DNA from: Clostridia bacterium
Lineage (GTDB): Bacteria; Bacillota; Clostridia; HGM11327
Assembly: GCA_017935525.1 (NCBI GenBank)
Contig: JAGBHJ010000143.1
Location: 1 to 7,101, forward strand
Direction: 5' to 3'
DNA length: 7,101 nucleotides
Shown here: in pieces, positions 1-6,950 of the stretch
Numbering within the stretch: position 1 is the first letter of the stretch
Layout of the letters: the number at the start of each line of letters is the position of its first letter
The notes under the pieces: generated by a model
Told to the model about the DNA's origin: nothing
What the model saw: only the letters and a program-made list of their open reading frames with translations
The model's database searches: none
Made by a program: the position numbers and the translations under genes

Positions 1-1050
1 ATGACACATGAGGACCTTGCAGAAATGCTGTCTATATCTTCACAAGCTGTTAGTCGATGGGAAACGGACGCCGCTATGCCTGATATTTCTTTGATAGCTC
101 CACTTTGCAGCATCTTCGACATCTCTGCAGACGAGCTTCTCGGTATCGACACCGCTAATATAGAGGAAAAAGTACACACGATCTGCAACGAAGCAAGCAG
201 CTTTTCTAGCCGAGGATATCTTGATGAAGCGTGCAAGATACTTGATGACGGACTTAACAGATTCCCCAACCATCCGAAAATAATTTATGAGCTTATGTAT
301 CTTTCATACATGCAGTATAATGCCTGCGCAGAGAGACAGCGCCTTGATGATGCTATTGTTTATTGAGAAAAGCTGTTGGCGTCCAGCACAAACAATACCC
401 ACAGAAACGGAGCTGTTCAAGTACTGTGTTATGCGTACAAGGACGCCGGACGTTTGGAAGACGCCACAAAAATGGCGGAATCAATGCCGTATATGGTAAT
501 TTCGCGAGATTTTCTTCTTACCCGTGTCTTATCGGGAAACAAAGCTTACTCAGCCAAGCAATCTCTTATAAGTAACCTGGTACAGCATCTTTCGAACAAC
601 CTCAATGATCTGCAAACAGTAATGGATTCCGGTGAATACGCATACACGCCTGCGGAATGTGCCATCCTTCGCGACAAGCGCATTGCACTTCTCCACCTGT
701 TTTACGAAAACGGTGATTTTGGATTCTATCACTCACACCTTAGTGACACTCACCTAAAGCAGGCAAAGCATTACGCACAGATCGGCGATTTAGAAAAAGC
801 CTTGGAGCACTTGAGTTCTGCCGCCACACACTCCATCAGATTTATTACAGAATCCGATATGGGAAATACCGCGCTGGTTTTTCGTGGATCTTCACGAGGC
901 TCTTGGAGTACAAATATTCCGGAAAACGACGCCGCAGTACTGCTCGGCAACATGGAAGACAAAGTATTCGACAGCATTCGCTCCTGCGAAGAATTTATCA
1001 AAATCAAGAATATGCTGACAAGCTATGCAGGATCTTGGATTATCGAGTGA
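1..1050 (+). pseudogene. XRE-family transcriptional regulator with TPR-like C-terminal region, 5' cut by window and interrupted by in-frame TGA
   Basis: The first ~50 visible residues form the second half of an XRE/Cro helix-turn-helix: EDLAEMLSISSQAVSRWE is the turn and recognition helix, and PDISLIAPLCSIFDISADELLG is the usual end of the domain. In this family the Met at base 1 normally lies inside the domain (as in '..LTQEDLA'), so the true start probably lies about 15-20 codons upstream of the window. The rest is helical and TPR-like (for example GAVQVLCYAYKDAGRLEDA and AQIGDLEKALEHL). It ends with the segment typical of such regulators, a 'D..F..IR..EEF..I' pattern, at a normal TGA stop (1048-1050). 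The codon at 364-366 is TGA in the same frame, between VY and EKLL, where homologues usually carry an ordinary residue. Similarity continues in phase on both sides, so this is a point nonsense change, not a frameshift. Family-level knowledge predicts a DNA-binding regulator; the target is unknown. The truncated product would keep the DNA-binding domain. Confidence 0.8.
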
Positions 1051-1092
1051 GAATTCCGCCCATAGCATTCTCATCAACAATTATCAAACAAC

Positions 1093-1135
1093 ACCCCTGC
1101 CGATCACCAACAGGTAATACGGCAGGGGTCTTCTT
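1093..1135 (+). terminator. Rho-independent terminator, probably bidirectional
   Basis: A 10-bp perfect stem, ACCCCTGCCG (1093-1102) with CGGCAGGGGT (1120-1129), closes a 17-nt loop and is followed on the plus strand by the T-rich run CTTCTTTATTTATT. It lies 43 bases after the regulator's stop codon. On the minus strand it follows the phosphatase stop at 1142 and is trailed by a weaker T-rich stretch (GTTGTTTGAT). It therefore probably ends transcripts of both converging genes, more strongly on the plus strand. Confidence 0.85.
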
Positions 1136-1141
1136 TATTTA

Positions 1142-2260
1142 TTATTCGCCCTCGTAGCCCTCAATAAGGTTTCTTCTGAGGCGCTCAATGGTCTCCTCGC
1201 TTACTCCGCATTTTTCCATAAGGAATTTCTTTGAGCCTCGCATTGCCGCAACCTCAATGGGCTCAACACCGTCCCAATCTCCGTCAAAATACGAATACTC
1301 AAACTGATGAACGTCGGTTATGCACCTCAAGCCCAATACAGTCAATGAGGTAATGTTGTAATCCTTTATCATCATTTCTGTCTTGACGCCCGTCAATGCG
1401 CTGATAAGGAATATCAGCGTTCCCGTTCTGTCCGCACCGCCCATGCAATGGCAGTATATGGGGTAATTGTTCTCATCCGCAAGGAATTCAACCAACGCCT
1501 TGCACTGTCCCCACTCCGGCTCAAGGTAAAACTCATCATGACCCTTGCCCACTATCTGGTGGTAACGCACCGTGTCGCCCAGCATACTGGACTTTAACAC
1601 GCCGTATGCCTCCTGGCGGATATCAAGATCAGTCTTGATCTTTAATCCGTCGCGCAATGCAACCTTGCCTCGCTCGGAGATCAGATATTCTCTGTCAATT
1701 TCGGAATCAAAGCAGGTTCCTCTGTATATTCTGCCCTGACGGAGCTTTTTGCCGTCGTAACGCTCCAACGCACCAATATCCCTTATGTTGGACGCACCCT
1801 GACCGTATATCGCTCTGGGAAATTCATCCTTTGTGGTAAAGTCACGGGACTCACTTTCCTCGCTACCGTCCATTGCCACTACCTTCCAGCTGTAATTACT
1901 GCGGGCAAAGAAATTGCCCACCGTTGCACTGCTGACTCCATCCCTATCCTCTGCGAGGACGATCTCCCACTCCTGAGGGTCACCGGGGTAATCGTCACCA
2001 CCCCGCCTTGATATTACCAGTCTGCAGGGCTTGTCTGCCTTCCACGCAAATTCCGTATATCTGGGCATGGTAAGGTTTGCCTCGTTGGGGTCGTCAATAT
2101 AAAACACGTCGGGGTGTCTTTCGTAATTCTCCAGGATCCACTTATAGCTGGTCTCCCAATTTGTATGCTCGCCTCTTTCCTGGCGCTCAATAAAATCCTT
2201 CTGTACATCTGTCAAGATGGAGATACTCTCTCCATTCTTGGGGTATAAAAGCTCGATCAT
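1142..2260 (-). CDS. Protein tyrosine/serine phosphatase (Y_phosphatase3/LipA-like) with N-terminal fibronectin-III/Ig-like region
   Basis: The 372-residue product carries the cysteine phosphatase P-loop HCMGGADRT, with nucleophile Cys272 and phosphate-binding Arg278 (C-X5-R). Upstream are the family's other landmarks: SNIRDIGAL near 157-165, RIYRGTCF near 177-184 and TDLDIRQE near 210-217. These place it with the bacterial tyrosine/serine or dual-specificity phosphatases, some of which also act on phosphoinositides. Residues ~60-145 look like a beta-sandwich: FAWKADKPCRLVISR, then YSWKVVAMDGSEESESRDFTT, the usual end of an Ig/FnIII-like domain. There is no signal peptide or membrane segment, so it is probably cytoplasmic. 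The start at 2258-2260 was chosen because AAGGAG lies 6 nt upstream and because the promoter at 2331-2359 lies downstream of any longer start; the frame stays open to 2401, but a start there would precede the promoter. The gene is a single transcription unit between two terminators. Its substrate cannot be told from sequence. Confidence 0.88.
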   Translation of the reverse strand: MIELLYPKNGESISILTDVQKDFIERQERGEHTNWETSYKWILENYERHPDVFYIDDPNEANLTMPRYTEFAWKADKPCRLVISRRGGDDYPGDPQEWEIVLAEDRDGVSSATVGNFFARSNYSWKVVAMDGSEESESRDFTTKDEFPRAIYGQGASNIRDIGALERYDGKKLRQGRIYRGTCFDSEIDREYLISERGKVALRDGLKIKTDLDIRQEAYGVLKSSMLGDTVRYHQIVGKGHDEFYLEPEWGQCKALVEFLADENNYPIYCHCMGGADRTGTLIFLISALTGVKTEMMIKDYNITSLTVLGLRCITDVHQFEYSYFDGDWDGVEPIEVAAMRGSKKFLMEKCGVSEETIERLRRNLIEGYEGE

Positions 2261-2266
2261 AATAAT

Positions 2267-2272
2267 CTCCTT
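2267..2272 (-). promoter_or_regulatory. Ribosome binding site of the phosphatase gene
   Basis: AAGGAG on the minus strand, 6 nt before the ATG at 2258-2260. It decides the start codon against the longer open frame reaching 2401, whose extra ~47 codons have no domain character. Confidence 0.85.
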
Positions 2273-2330
2273 GTTAATATCCCGTGGGGCACTGCCGCAA
2301 AACGAACAATACACCAACCGATTTTTGAAT

Positions 2331-2359
2331 ATTATAGCATATGTGTATAAAAATGTCAA
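2331..2359 (-). promoter_or_regulatory. Sigma-A (sigma-70) promoter of the phosphatase gene
   Basis: On the minus strand, TTGACA (2354-2359) is followed after exactly 17 bp by TATAAT (2331-2336), a perfect match to the housekeeping consensus in both boxes. Transcription should begin near 2324, giving a leader of about 64 nt. A second TTGACA occurs upstream at 2381-2386 but has no -10 box at the right distance. No convincing riboswitch or strong hairpin was seen in the leader. Confidence 0.87.
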
Positions 2360-2409
2360 CGGCATAAGGATCTTACACATTGTCAAGAAAGTCAGCCTCA
2401 CTACGACAA

Positions 2410-2438
2410 AAACGCGACAGAATACCTCTGTCGCGTTT
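2410..2438 (-). terminator. Rho-independent terminator of the acyltransferase-transporter operon
   Basis: A perfect 12-bp stem (2410-2421 with 2427-2438, core AACGCGACAG/CTGTCGCGTT) closes a 5-nt loop. On the minus strand it is followed by a T run (GCGTTTTTG). It lies 20 bases after the transporter stop codon and just upstream of the phosphatase promoter, so it insulates the two transcription units. Confidence 0.9.
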
Positions 2439-2458
2439 GCTTGTCTCGTTTATAATTT

Positions 2459-3898
2459 TTAATACCCAATGGCAACGCCAAAAAACAGCACCGCAACAGT
2501 CAGTATCAGCACCACCACCTGGAGCTTCCACGTCCATCTTACCCATTTTGCGTAAGACACGTTTGCCATGGAAAGTCCCACCATCAATACGGGGTTTGTG
2601 GGGAGTATTACATCCGTAAAGCCGTCCGCCATGCAATACGCCAGTATCACCAGCTGAGGAGAAAATCCCAGCACGCTTGCAATGGGGAGCACCACAGGCA
2701 TTACCAAAATTATCTTTGCGGAAGCAGAGCCTATAAACATCTGCAAGAACAGAATGAGAGCATAAATCAGCAGTATAGCCACGAATTTGTTCTGCCCCTG
2801 CAATGCGTTGATGGCGTAATTCATAACGGTATCAAGTATTCCGCTTTCCGTCATCACCAGCTTGGCGGACGACGCCACGGCAATTATCACCACCGCAGGC
2901 AGCATTGCCACCGCACCATTGAGTATGTACTTTAATACCGCACCTATCTTATTTCCAACGGATACGCTACATATAATACCGCACACCAAAAAGCTCAAAG
3001 CCAATATGGGTATTGCAAGACCGGATATTGCTCTTATAGTCGCCAAAAGCACCAAAAGCACACCTTGAATACCAAAGAATACCAGATATCCCTTGAATAC
3101 TTTATCCTCATTCTCGGAGCCTTGGGAATCTTCCGTTGTCATTACCTGCTGTCGTTGAACGTCAATATCGTAGCTGAGGGACGCCCTTGCATCCTTTTTG
3201 ATCTTGCGCAGATGCATCAGCAAAAATGCGCATACTGTGCCGTATGTCAGAATAAAAAACACCACTCTCAACCACATTCCGTCGGATATGGGCTGACCTG
3301 CCACCTGGCACGCCAAGCCAACGGAGAACGGGTTTGTGATCGCCGCAGAAAAACCAAAGCACGCAGACATGAGGCAAGCGCCCAAGCCCATCATGGTATC
3401 CATGCCCATGGAGACCATCATCATTATTACGATGGGGAGCAGCGTCACCAGTTCCTCAAACATTCCAAAGAAGCTGCCAAACAGCATGAATATCAACGCC
3501 GTGAGGCATACCACTCTGCCCTGCCTACCACCAAGCTTTGTCATCATGCGTCGGATAAAAATTCTTATGCCGCCCGTCTTTTCCAAAAGGTTAAACACGC
3601 CACTCATAACAAGCAAAAATACGCTTATCATGATTATGGTCACCGCATCCTCAGATGCGAATACCCTTACGGGGGCAGTAATAACTCGCCACAGCGCAAT
3701 GCCCGATATCTCGCCCGCAACGTATGTGCCTGCGATTATCATTCCGTTTTCATCCCTCAAAAATTCGCCCTGAGGAACAAAATAGGACAACGTACCGCTG
3801 ACCGCCAGCACCGCCGCCAGTATCACCATTACGGTGATAAAAACCCCCGTTTCAATATTGACAAACGACTTGCTCTTACTCTTCTCTTTATTCTTCAT
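2459..3898 (-). CDS. YfcC-family membrane transporter (DcuC/C4-dicarboxylate or basic amino acid antiporter superfamily)
   Basis: The 479-residue product is very hydrophobic, with about 11-13 likely membrane segments. The first is at ~17-42, ending in the family's FVPQGEF motif (compare 'IPAGEY'). Other family landmarks are SGVFNLLEKTGG (~99-110), FGMFEELVTLLPI (~144-156), the pore-type hairpin ITNPFSVGLACQVAG (~187-201), IGSASAKIILVMPVVLPIASVLG (~389-411) and DGFTDVILPTNPVLMVGLSMANVSYAKW (~425-452). A charged loop at ~228-268 divides the two halves, as expected for an inverted-repeat ion-transporter fold. Length matches the family. The ATG at 3896-3898 has GGAGG 7 nt upstream. It is the second gene of an operon, 21 bp after the acyltransferase fusion. 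The family is annotated as transporting dicarboxylates, amino acids or peptides, but the substrate here is not predictable. Confidence 0.88.
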   Translation of the reverse strand: MKNKEKSKSKSFVNIETGVFITVMVILAAVLAVSGTLSYFVPQGEFLRDENGMIIAGTYVAGEISGIALWRVITAPVRVFASEDAVTIIMISVFLLVMSGVFNLLEKTGGIRIFIRRMMTKLGGRQGRVVCLTALIFMLFGSFFGMFEELVTLLPIVIMMMVSMGMDTMMGLGACLMSACFGFSAAITNPFSVGLACQVAGQPISDGMWLRVVFFILTYGTVCAFLLMHLRKIKKDARASLSYDIDVQRQQVMTTEDSQGSENEDKVFKGYLVFFGIQGVLLVLLATIRAISGLAIPILALSFLVCGIICSVSVGNKIGAVLKYILNGAVAMLPAVVIIAVASSAKLVMTESGILDTVMNYAINALQGQNKFVAILLIYALILFLQMFIGSASAKIILVMPVVLPIASVLGFSPQLVILAYCMADGFTDVILPTNPVLMVGLSMANVSYAKWVRWTWKLQVVVLILTVAVLFFGVAIGY

Positions 3899-3905
3899 GG
3901 CAATA

Positions 3906-3910
3906 CCTCC
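3906..3910 (-). promoter_or_regulatory. Ribosome binding site of the transporter gene
   Basis: GGAGG on the minus strand, 7 nt before the ATG at 3896-3898. It occupies most of the 21-bp gap after the preceding gene's stop at 3920-3922. With no room for a promoter, this argues for a shared transcript. Confidence 0.85.
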
Positions 3911-3919
3911 AAAGCACCC

Positions 3920-5842
3920 TTATGCCCCCACAACAATATCGTACAGTATCTCTGACGCAACGTACCACTCCACCGCACTACGCTTGTCCGTAGGAACAAA
4001 ATAATATATCTCCTTGCCGTCATACAGCTCAAAGTCCTCCCCTGCACCAAAAAGCAATCTGTATATCTTTTTGAGGTGGAAAACGAGCTCAACTTCCTTT
4101 CCGTCCATTGTACCCGTATATTTCAAGCCGTCCCTTGACAGGGCGCATTGACCCTCGCCAACGTCACGGAGCATCTTCTTTCCGTCAAATGACTTTCCGC
4201 AAAGCTTTACCTTGTCGGTATGTGCGTAGTCCTCATCTGAAAGTATCATTTCCTTTAGCTTGGAGCGCTCCGCCATATGCCATTCTGCGGAGTTCTTATA
4301 CGGCACACCCTTCACAAATCCATATCTGTCGTCCATTACCGCCACGTTTCCGCAGGCAGAGCAGGTGATCTCCATACCCTTTGAACAAAGTGTGTACTTT
4401 TTGCCACAGGCAGGGCAAGTCATCAAAACGTTTTCCAGCCCCTCTGCCAGATCTTTTTCTTTGTAATGGATCTCAGGGTGAGCATCCAGCCATGCATATT
4501 CATCATAACGCAGTCTGCCACGGATCCTTTCTCCGATTTCCTCCGCAGAAAGAGTCTTTATCTCCTCCGCTGTAATCAGACAGTCTAATTCTGCTTCAAC
4601 GCAGCCACCCCGTCTGATTCCGTTGCCCCATTTGGGGTCTGTAAGGTATCCACCGTGGATAACGACTGTATAAACGTCAACACCCATCTTTTTTATAAAG
4701 GAGTAAGTTCCCGGCTGGATGTCCTCAAACACTCCTGCCGTGGAAAGCCTTGCCTCGGGCATCATCGTCAGCACACCGCCGTTGTTTATGACCGTCATGC
4801 AATTCTTCATGCTTTCCATATCAAGGGTAAACATACTCTTTGGGAAGCATCCAAAGAATTTCAGCAGCCAACCCAGCATGGAGTGGTAAAAATACAGCCT
4901 TGCCACCACAAAATTAGGACAATGCTTACGCAAAAGCATTCCCGCATATATAAAGTCAACAAACGAGCCATGATTACACAGCACGATGCAGGGCTTTTTT
5001 ATTTTGCCGTCGGTCTTGTCCGTCAAATTCATTCTGACGCCCTTTACAGCAAGAACACACCTTGCCACAAACGCCGCAATCGCAAACTTATAGGGCTCGT
5101 TAAACCTCACCTTGATGGTATCCGAGCCTGCTCTGTCAAGATATGCGTTTACTGCGGCAAATAGCTTTTCCCTGTTTGCAACGGCAATAAGTATCAGCAC
5201 CACTATCACCGCAAAAATAATAATGGAGATCATCCAGCCCTTCATCACCGCCAGATTACCCAGCCCAACGCCTATACATATCGATGGCAGACTGCCCAAA
5301 AACGTCACCCAAATGTATCTGTGGTACTTCATGCCGACGCTTGCCGCCAAAAAGCATATCATGCCGTAAGGAATTGCAGGCAGAAAGTAAAGTATCAATA
5401 TAAAAACCGCCAGGCGCTTTGACTTCTGCGCCTTGTCAAAATCTATGTGGAGATTTTTCACAAAATACTTTCTGATGCCCTCTCCGTACACCTTGTACAA
5501 AACGTATATAACGGTGTTGCCAAGGAATACTCCCACCGCACACCAGAACAAGCCTATGCAAAAGCCAAAGGATATTCCCGAAAGCACCTGCACAGGCTCC
5601 GCAGGCAAAAATGCCACCAGCACCTGAAGCATTGAGAGTATCGAAACCGTGATATATCCTCTCCAGCCAAGGTTTTGCAGAATGTCCTGCACCTGCTCAC
5701 CTGTATAGTCATTTGTAAATACGCTTCTGATCAACTTATAATTGTCACCCGAAAGCAACAGGCATCCAATTAGTGCAAAGCACACAGCAAGACCTGACCC
5801 TACCACCAATCTGGTTTTCAGCACTGACCGTTTATTTTCCAT
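3920..5842 (-). CDS. VTT-domain (DedA/TVP38-like) membrane protein fused to PlsC-type acyltransferase and a C-terminal zinc ribbon
   Basis: The 640-residue product has three parts. Residues ~13-222 are membrane-embedded and carry SNARE-associated/VTT landmarks: FLPAEPVQVLSGISFGF (~78-94), a GNTVIYVLYK stretch (~108-117), then LYFLPAIPYGMICFLAASVGM (~151-171) and FLGSLPSICIGVGLGN. Residues ~250-430 are a 1-acylglycerol-3-phosphate-type acyltransferase, with the catalytic NHGSFVD box (His291, Asp296) and PEARLS (362-367) in place of the usual EGTR box. Residues 476-497 form a zinc ribbon (CPAC...CSAC). The tail to 640 is soluble and ends in a beta-rich, possibly PH/GRAM-like segment. Known functions of the two main families are lipid scrambling or flipping by VTT proteins and acyl transfer by PlsC proteins. 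Membrane lipid remodelling is inferred. The start at 5840-5842 has GAGGTG upstream; an in-frame TTG at 5854 lacks a ribosome site. It is first in an operon with the transporter. Confidence 0.87.
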   Translation of the reverse strand: MENKRSVLKTRLVVGSGLAVCFALIGCLLLSGDNYKLIRSVFTNDYTGEQVQDILQNLGWRGYITVSILSMLQVLVAFLPAEPVQVLSGISFGFCIGLFWCAVGVFLGNTVIYVLYKVYGEGIRKYFVKNLHIDFDKAQKSKRLAVFILILYFLPAIPYGMICFLAASVGMKYHRYIWVTFLGSLPSICIGVGLGNLAVMKGWMISIIIFAVIVVLILIAVANREKLFAAVNAYLDRAGSDTIKVRFNEPYKFAIAAFVARCVLAVKGVRMNLTDKTDGKIKKPCIVLCNHGSFVDFIYAGMLLRKHCPNFVVARLYFYHSMLGWLLKFFGCFPKSMFTLDMESMKNCMTVINNGGVLTMMPEARLSTAGVFEDIQPGTYSFIKKMGVDVYTVVIHGGYLTDPKWGNGIRRGGCVEAELDCLITAEEIKTLSAEEIGERIRGRLRYDEYAWLDAHPEIHYKEKDLAEGLENVLMTCPACGKKYTLCSKGMEITCSACGNVAVMDDRYGFVKGVPYKNSAEWHMAERSKLKEMILSDEDYAHTDKVKLCGKSFDGKKMLRDVGEGQCALSRDGLKYTGTMDGKEVELVFHLKKIYRLLFGAGEDFELYDGKEIYYFVPTDKRSAVEWYVASEILYDIVVGA

Positions 5843-5846
5843 ACTG

Positions 5847-5852
5847 CACCTC
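5847..5852 (-). promoter_or_regulatory. Ribosome binding site of the VTT-acyltransferase gene
   Basis: GAGGTG on the minus strand, ending 4 nt before the ATG at 5840-5842 (GAGG itself is 6 nt away). It supports this ATG over the in-frame TTG 12 bases upstream. Confidence 0.7.
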
Positions 5853-5856
5853 AAGC

Positions 5857-5875
5857 AGAGCCGTTTGCAGGCTCT
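5857..5875 (-). other. Small hairpin in the leader just upstream of the VTT-acyltransferase ribosome binding site
   Basis: AGAGCC (5857-5862) pairs with GGCTCT (5870-5875) around a 7-nt loop, GTTTGCA. It would form in the mRNA leader 4 nt before GAGGTG, so it could influence ribosome access. The stem is short and no ligand or protein partner is suggested. Confidence 0.4.
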
Positions 5876-5926
5876 TTATTCCATACTATGCCCCAGCGGG
5901 TTACACCAGTCCACTGTATCATTCTT

Positions 5927-5955
5927 ATTTTACCACAAAAGTCGGATATATGCAA
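5927..5955 (-). promoter_or_regulatory. Probable extended -10 promoter of the acyltransferase-transporter operon
   Basis: On the minus strand, TGGTAAAAT contains an extended -10 (TG-n-TAAAAT, -10 box at 5927-5932). A weak -35-like TTGCAT (5950-5955) lies 17 bp upstream. The start would be near 5920, about 80 nt before the ATG. It is weaker than the other two promoters in the window and is called mainly from position and the extended -10. Confidence 0.55.
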
Positions 5956-6042
5956 TAGTTTATGAACTTTTTATTACATAATTGTGTACATTTTCTTATT
6001 ATTTTGTGTATTATGGATAAATTTGTCAGTTCTTTATCGTTC

Positions 6043-6071
6043 TTGACATATAGTACTGAAAATGATATAAT
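6043..6071 (+). promoter_or_regulatory. Sigma-A (sigma-70) promoter of the metallo-hydrolase gene
   Basis: TTGACA (6043-6048), a 17-bp spacer and TATAAT (6066-6071) match the housekeeping consensus exactly. Transcription should begin near 6078, leaving a leader of roughly 28 nt before the ATG at 6106, too short for a riboswitch. Confidence 0.9.
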
Positions 6072-6093
6072 AATGTAAAAAATAACGGTTTCA

Positions 6094-6100
6094 AAAGGAG
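6094..6100 (+). promoter_or_regulatory. Ribosome binding site of the metallo-hydrolase gene
   Basis: AAAGGAG lies 5 nt before the ATG at 6106-6108, a near-ideal Shine-Dalgarno sequence that confirms the start. Confidence 0.88.
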
Positions 6101-6105
6101 TTACC

Positions 6106-6879
6106 ATGACCCTCACCTGTTTAGCAGAAAACACATCAGCAAGCGGGCTCCCTACGGAGCACGGGCTGTCCCTCCATATTGCCACAGAAGGAATAAATAT
6201 ATTATTCGACATGGGGCAAACGGAGCTTTTTGCCGCCAACGCTCAAAGACTTGGTGTTGACCTTGCAGAGGTGGATATTGCCATACTGTCCCACGGGCAT
6301 TACGATCACGGCGGAGGCTTAAAGAAATTTCTTGAGCTCAACAGCAAAGCCACCGTATACATTCCTCAGAATGCCTTTATCCCTCACTACAACGGCACAC
6401 GAAAATATATAGGGCTCGACCAAAGCTTAAAGGATGACCCTCGGCTGGTAACAGTTTGCGACGATATCACCTTGGCAGACGGAATCAGTATCATCACTCA
6501 TCGCAAAGTACCGACACTACACCAACCAAGTGGCGACGGGCTGACCATGATGACCCCCAACGGACTTGCCCCCGACGACTTTGACCACGAGCAATACCTT
6601 ATGATCGTCAAGGACGGCAAGAGGGTGCTTTTCAGCGGCTGCTCCCACAGAGGTATCCTCAACATTATGGAGGCAATGACTCCCGACGTTTTGGTGGGTG
6701 GCTTTCATTTTTCAAAGCTTGAGCTTGATGACAGTCTTGCCCAAAAGGCAAAAGCCTTGGGTAAATACCCCTGCCAGTACCACACCTGCCACTGCACGGG
6801 CACGGAGCAGTTTGAATTTATGAAGCAGTATATCAGCGGGCTTTCCTACCTTTCCTGCGGAGATAAAATTGAGATATAA
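6106..6879 (+). CDS. MBL-fold metallo-hydrolase (COG1237 type)
   Basis: The 257-residue soluble protein has the metallo-beta-lactamase signature SHGHYDHGGG, with metal ligands His63, His65, Asp67 and His68. FDMGQT (34-39) is the usual early beta-strand segment. A second region, LFSGCSHRGILNIM (175-188), supplies a further likely ligand, His181. The C-terminal HTCHCTGTEQF (226-236) supplies the last histidine, His229. The combination 'GCSHRGI' plus 'HCTG' is typical of COG1237, a group that includes archaeal enzymes linked to methanopterin synthesis, although the bacterial members have no settled substrate. No signal peptide is seen, so it is probably cytoplasmic. Length is normal for the family and there is no sign of damage. 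It is a single-gene unit divergent from the acyltransferase operon, and the neighbours give no clue to its reaction. The residues beside the last histidine are cysteines (CHC, 228-230), a family trait. Confidence 0.88.
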   Translation: MTLTCLAENTSASGLPTEHGLSLHIATEGINILFDMGQTELFAANAQRLGVDLAEVDIAILSHGHYDHGGGLKKFLELNSKATVYIPQNAFIPHYNGTRKYIGLDQSLKDDPRLVTVCDDITLADGISIITHRKVPTLHQPSGDGLTMMTPNGLAPDDFDHEQYLMIVKDGKRVLFSGCSHRGILNIMEAMTPDVLVGGFHFSKLELDDSLAQKAKALGKYPCQYHTCHCTGTEQFEFMKQYISGLSYLSCGDKIEI

Positions 6880-6896
6880 CAAAAGCGTCTGTGAAA

Positions 6897-6948
6897 ATGG
6901 GCACGCGCGATAACGAAGGATTAACATAAGTTATTCGAGCGTGCCCAT
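6897..6948. other. Long imperfect hairpin downstream of the metallo-hydrolase; possible terminator
   Basis: ATGGGCACGC (6897-6906) pairs perfectly with GCGTGCCCAT (6939-6948). After one mismatch the stem continues as CG plus ATAAC against GTTAT plus CG (6908-6914 with 6930-6937, one bulged T), leaving a 15-nt loop. It starts 17 bases after the stop codon. On the plus strand no T run follows, so it is a poor intrinsic terminator in that direction. On the minus strand the stem is followed by TTTTC, so it could stop transcription arriving from the right. It may also be the first and largest member of the adjoining hairpin array, since TGAAA precedes it and TGAAT follows. Confidence 0.65.
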
Positions 6949-6950
6949 AA

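Noticed and set aside
364..395. Selenocysteine (TGA plus SECIS-like stem) in the XRE regulator
   Set aside because: A weak GCTG/CAGC pairing follows the TGA, but the stem is only 4 bp and too close to the codon, and no selenoprotein is known in this regulator family. TGA is also the gene's own stop.
1..1050. TGA read as tryptophan by an alternative genetic code
   Set aside because: The same frame ends in TGA exactly at the family's usual C-terminus, and TGG is used for Trp throughout the window, so reassignment is unlikely.
1142..2401. Longer phosphatase start extending to 2401, giving a hydrophobic N-terminus
   Set aside because: The extension would begin upstream of the consensus promoter and overlap it, while the internal ATG at 2258-2260 has an ideal ribosome site.
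3065..3955. A long plus-strand open frame opposite the transporter gene
   Set aside because: It has no Met start at its beginning (TTG), no ribosome site, and a composition rich in His, Tyr and Gln with no domain character. It is the antisense shadow of the well-supported transporter gene.
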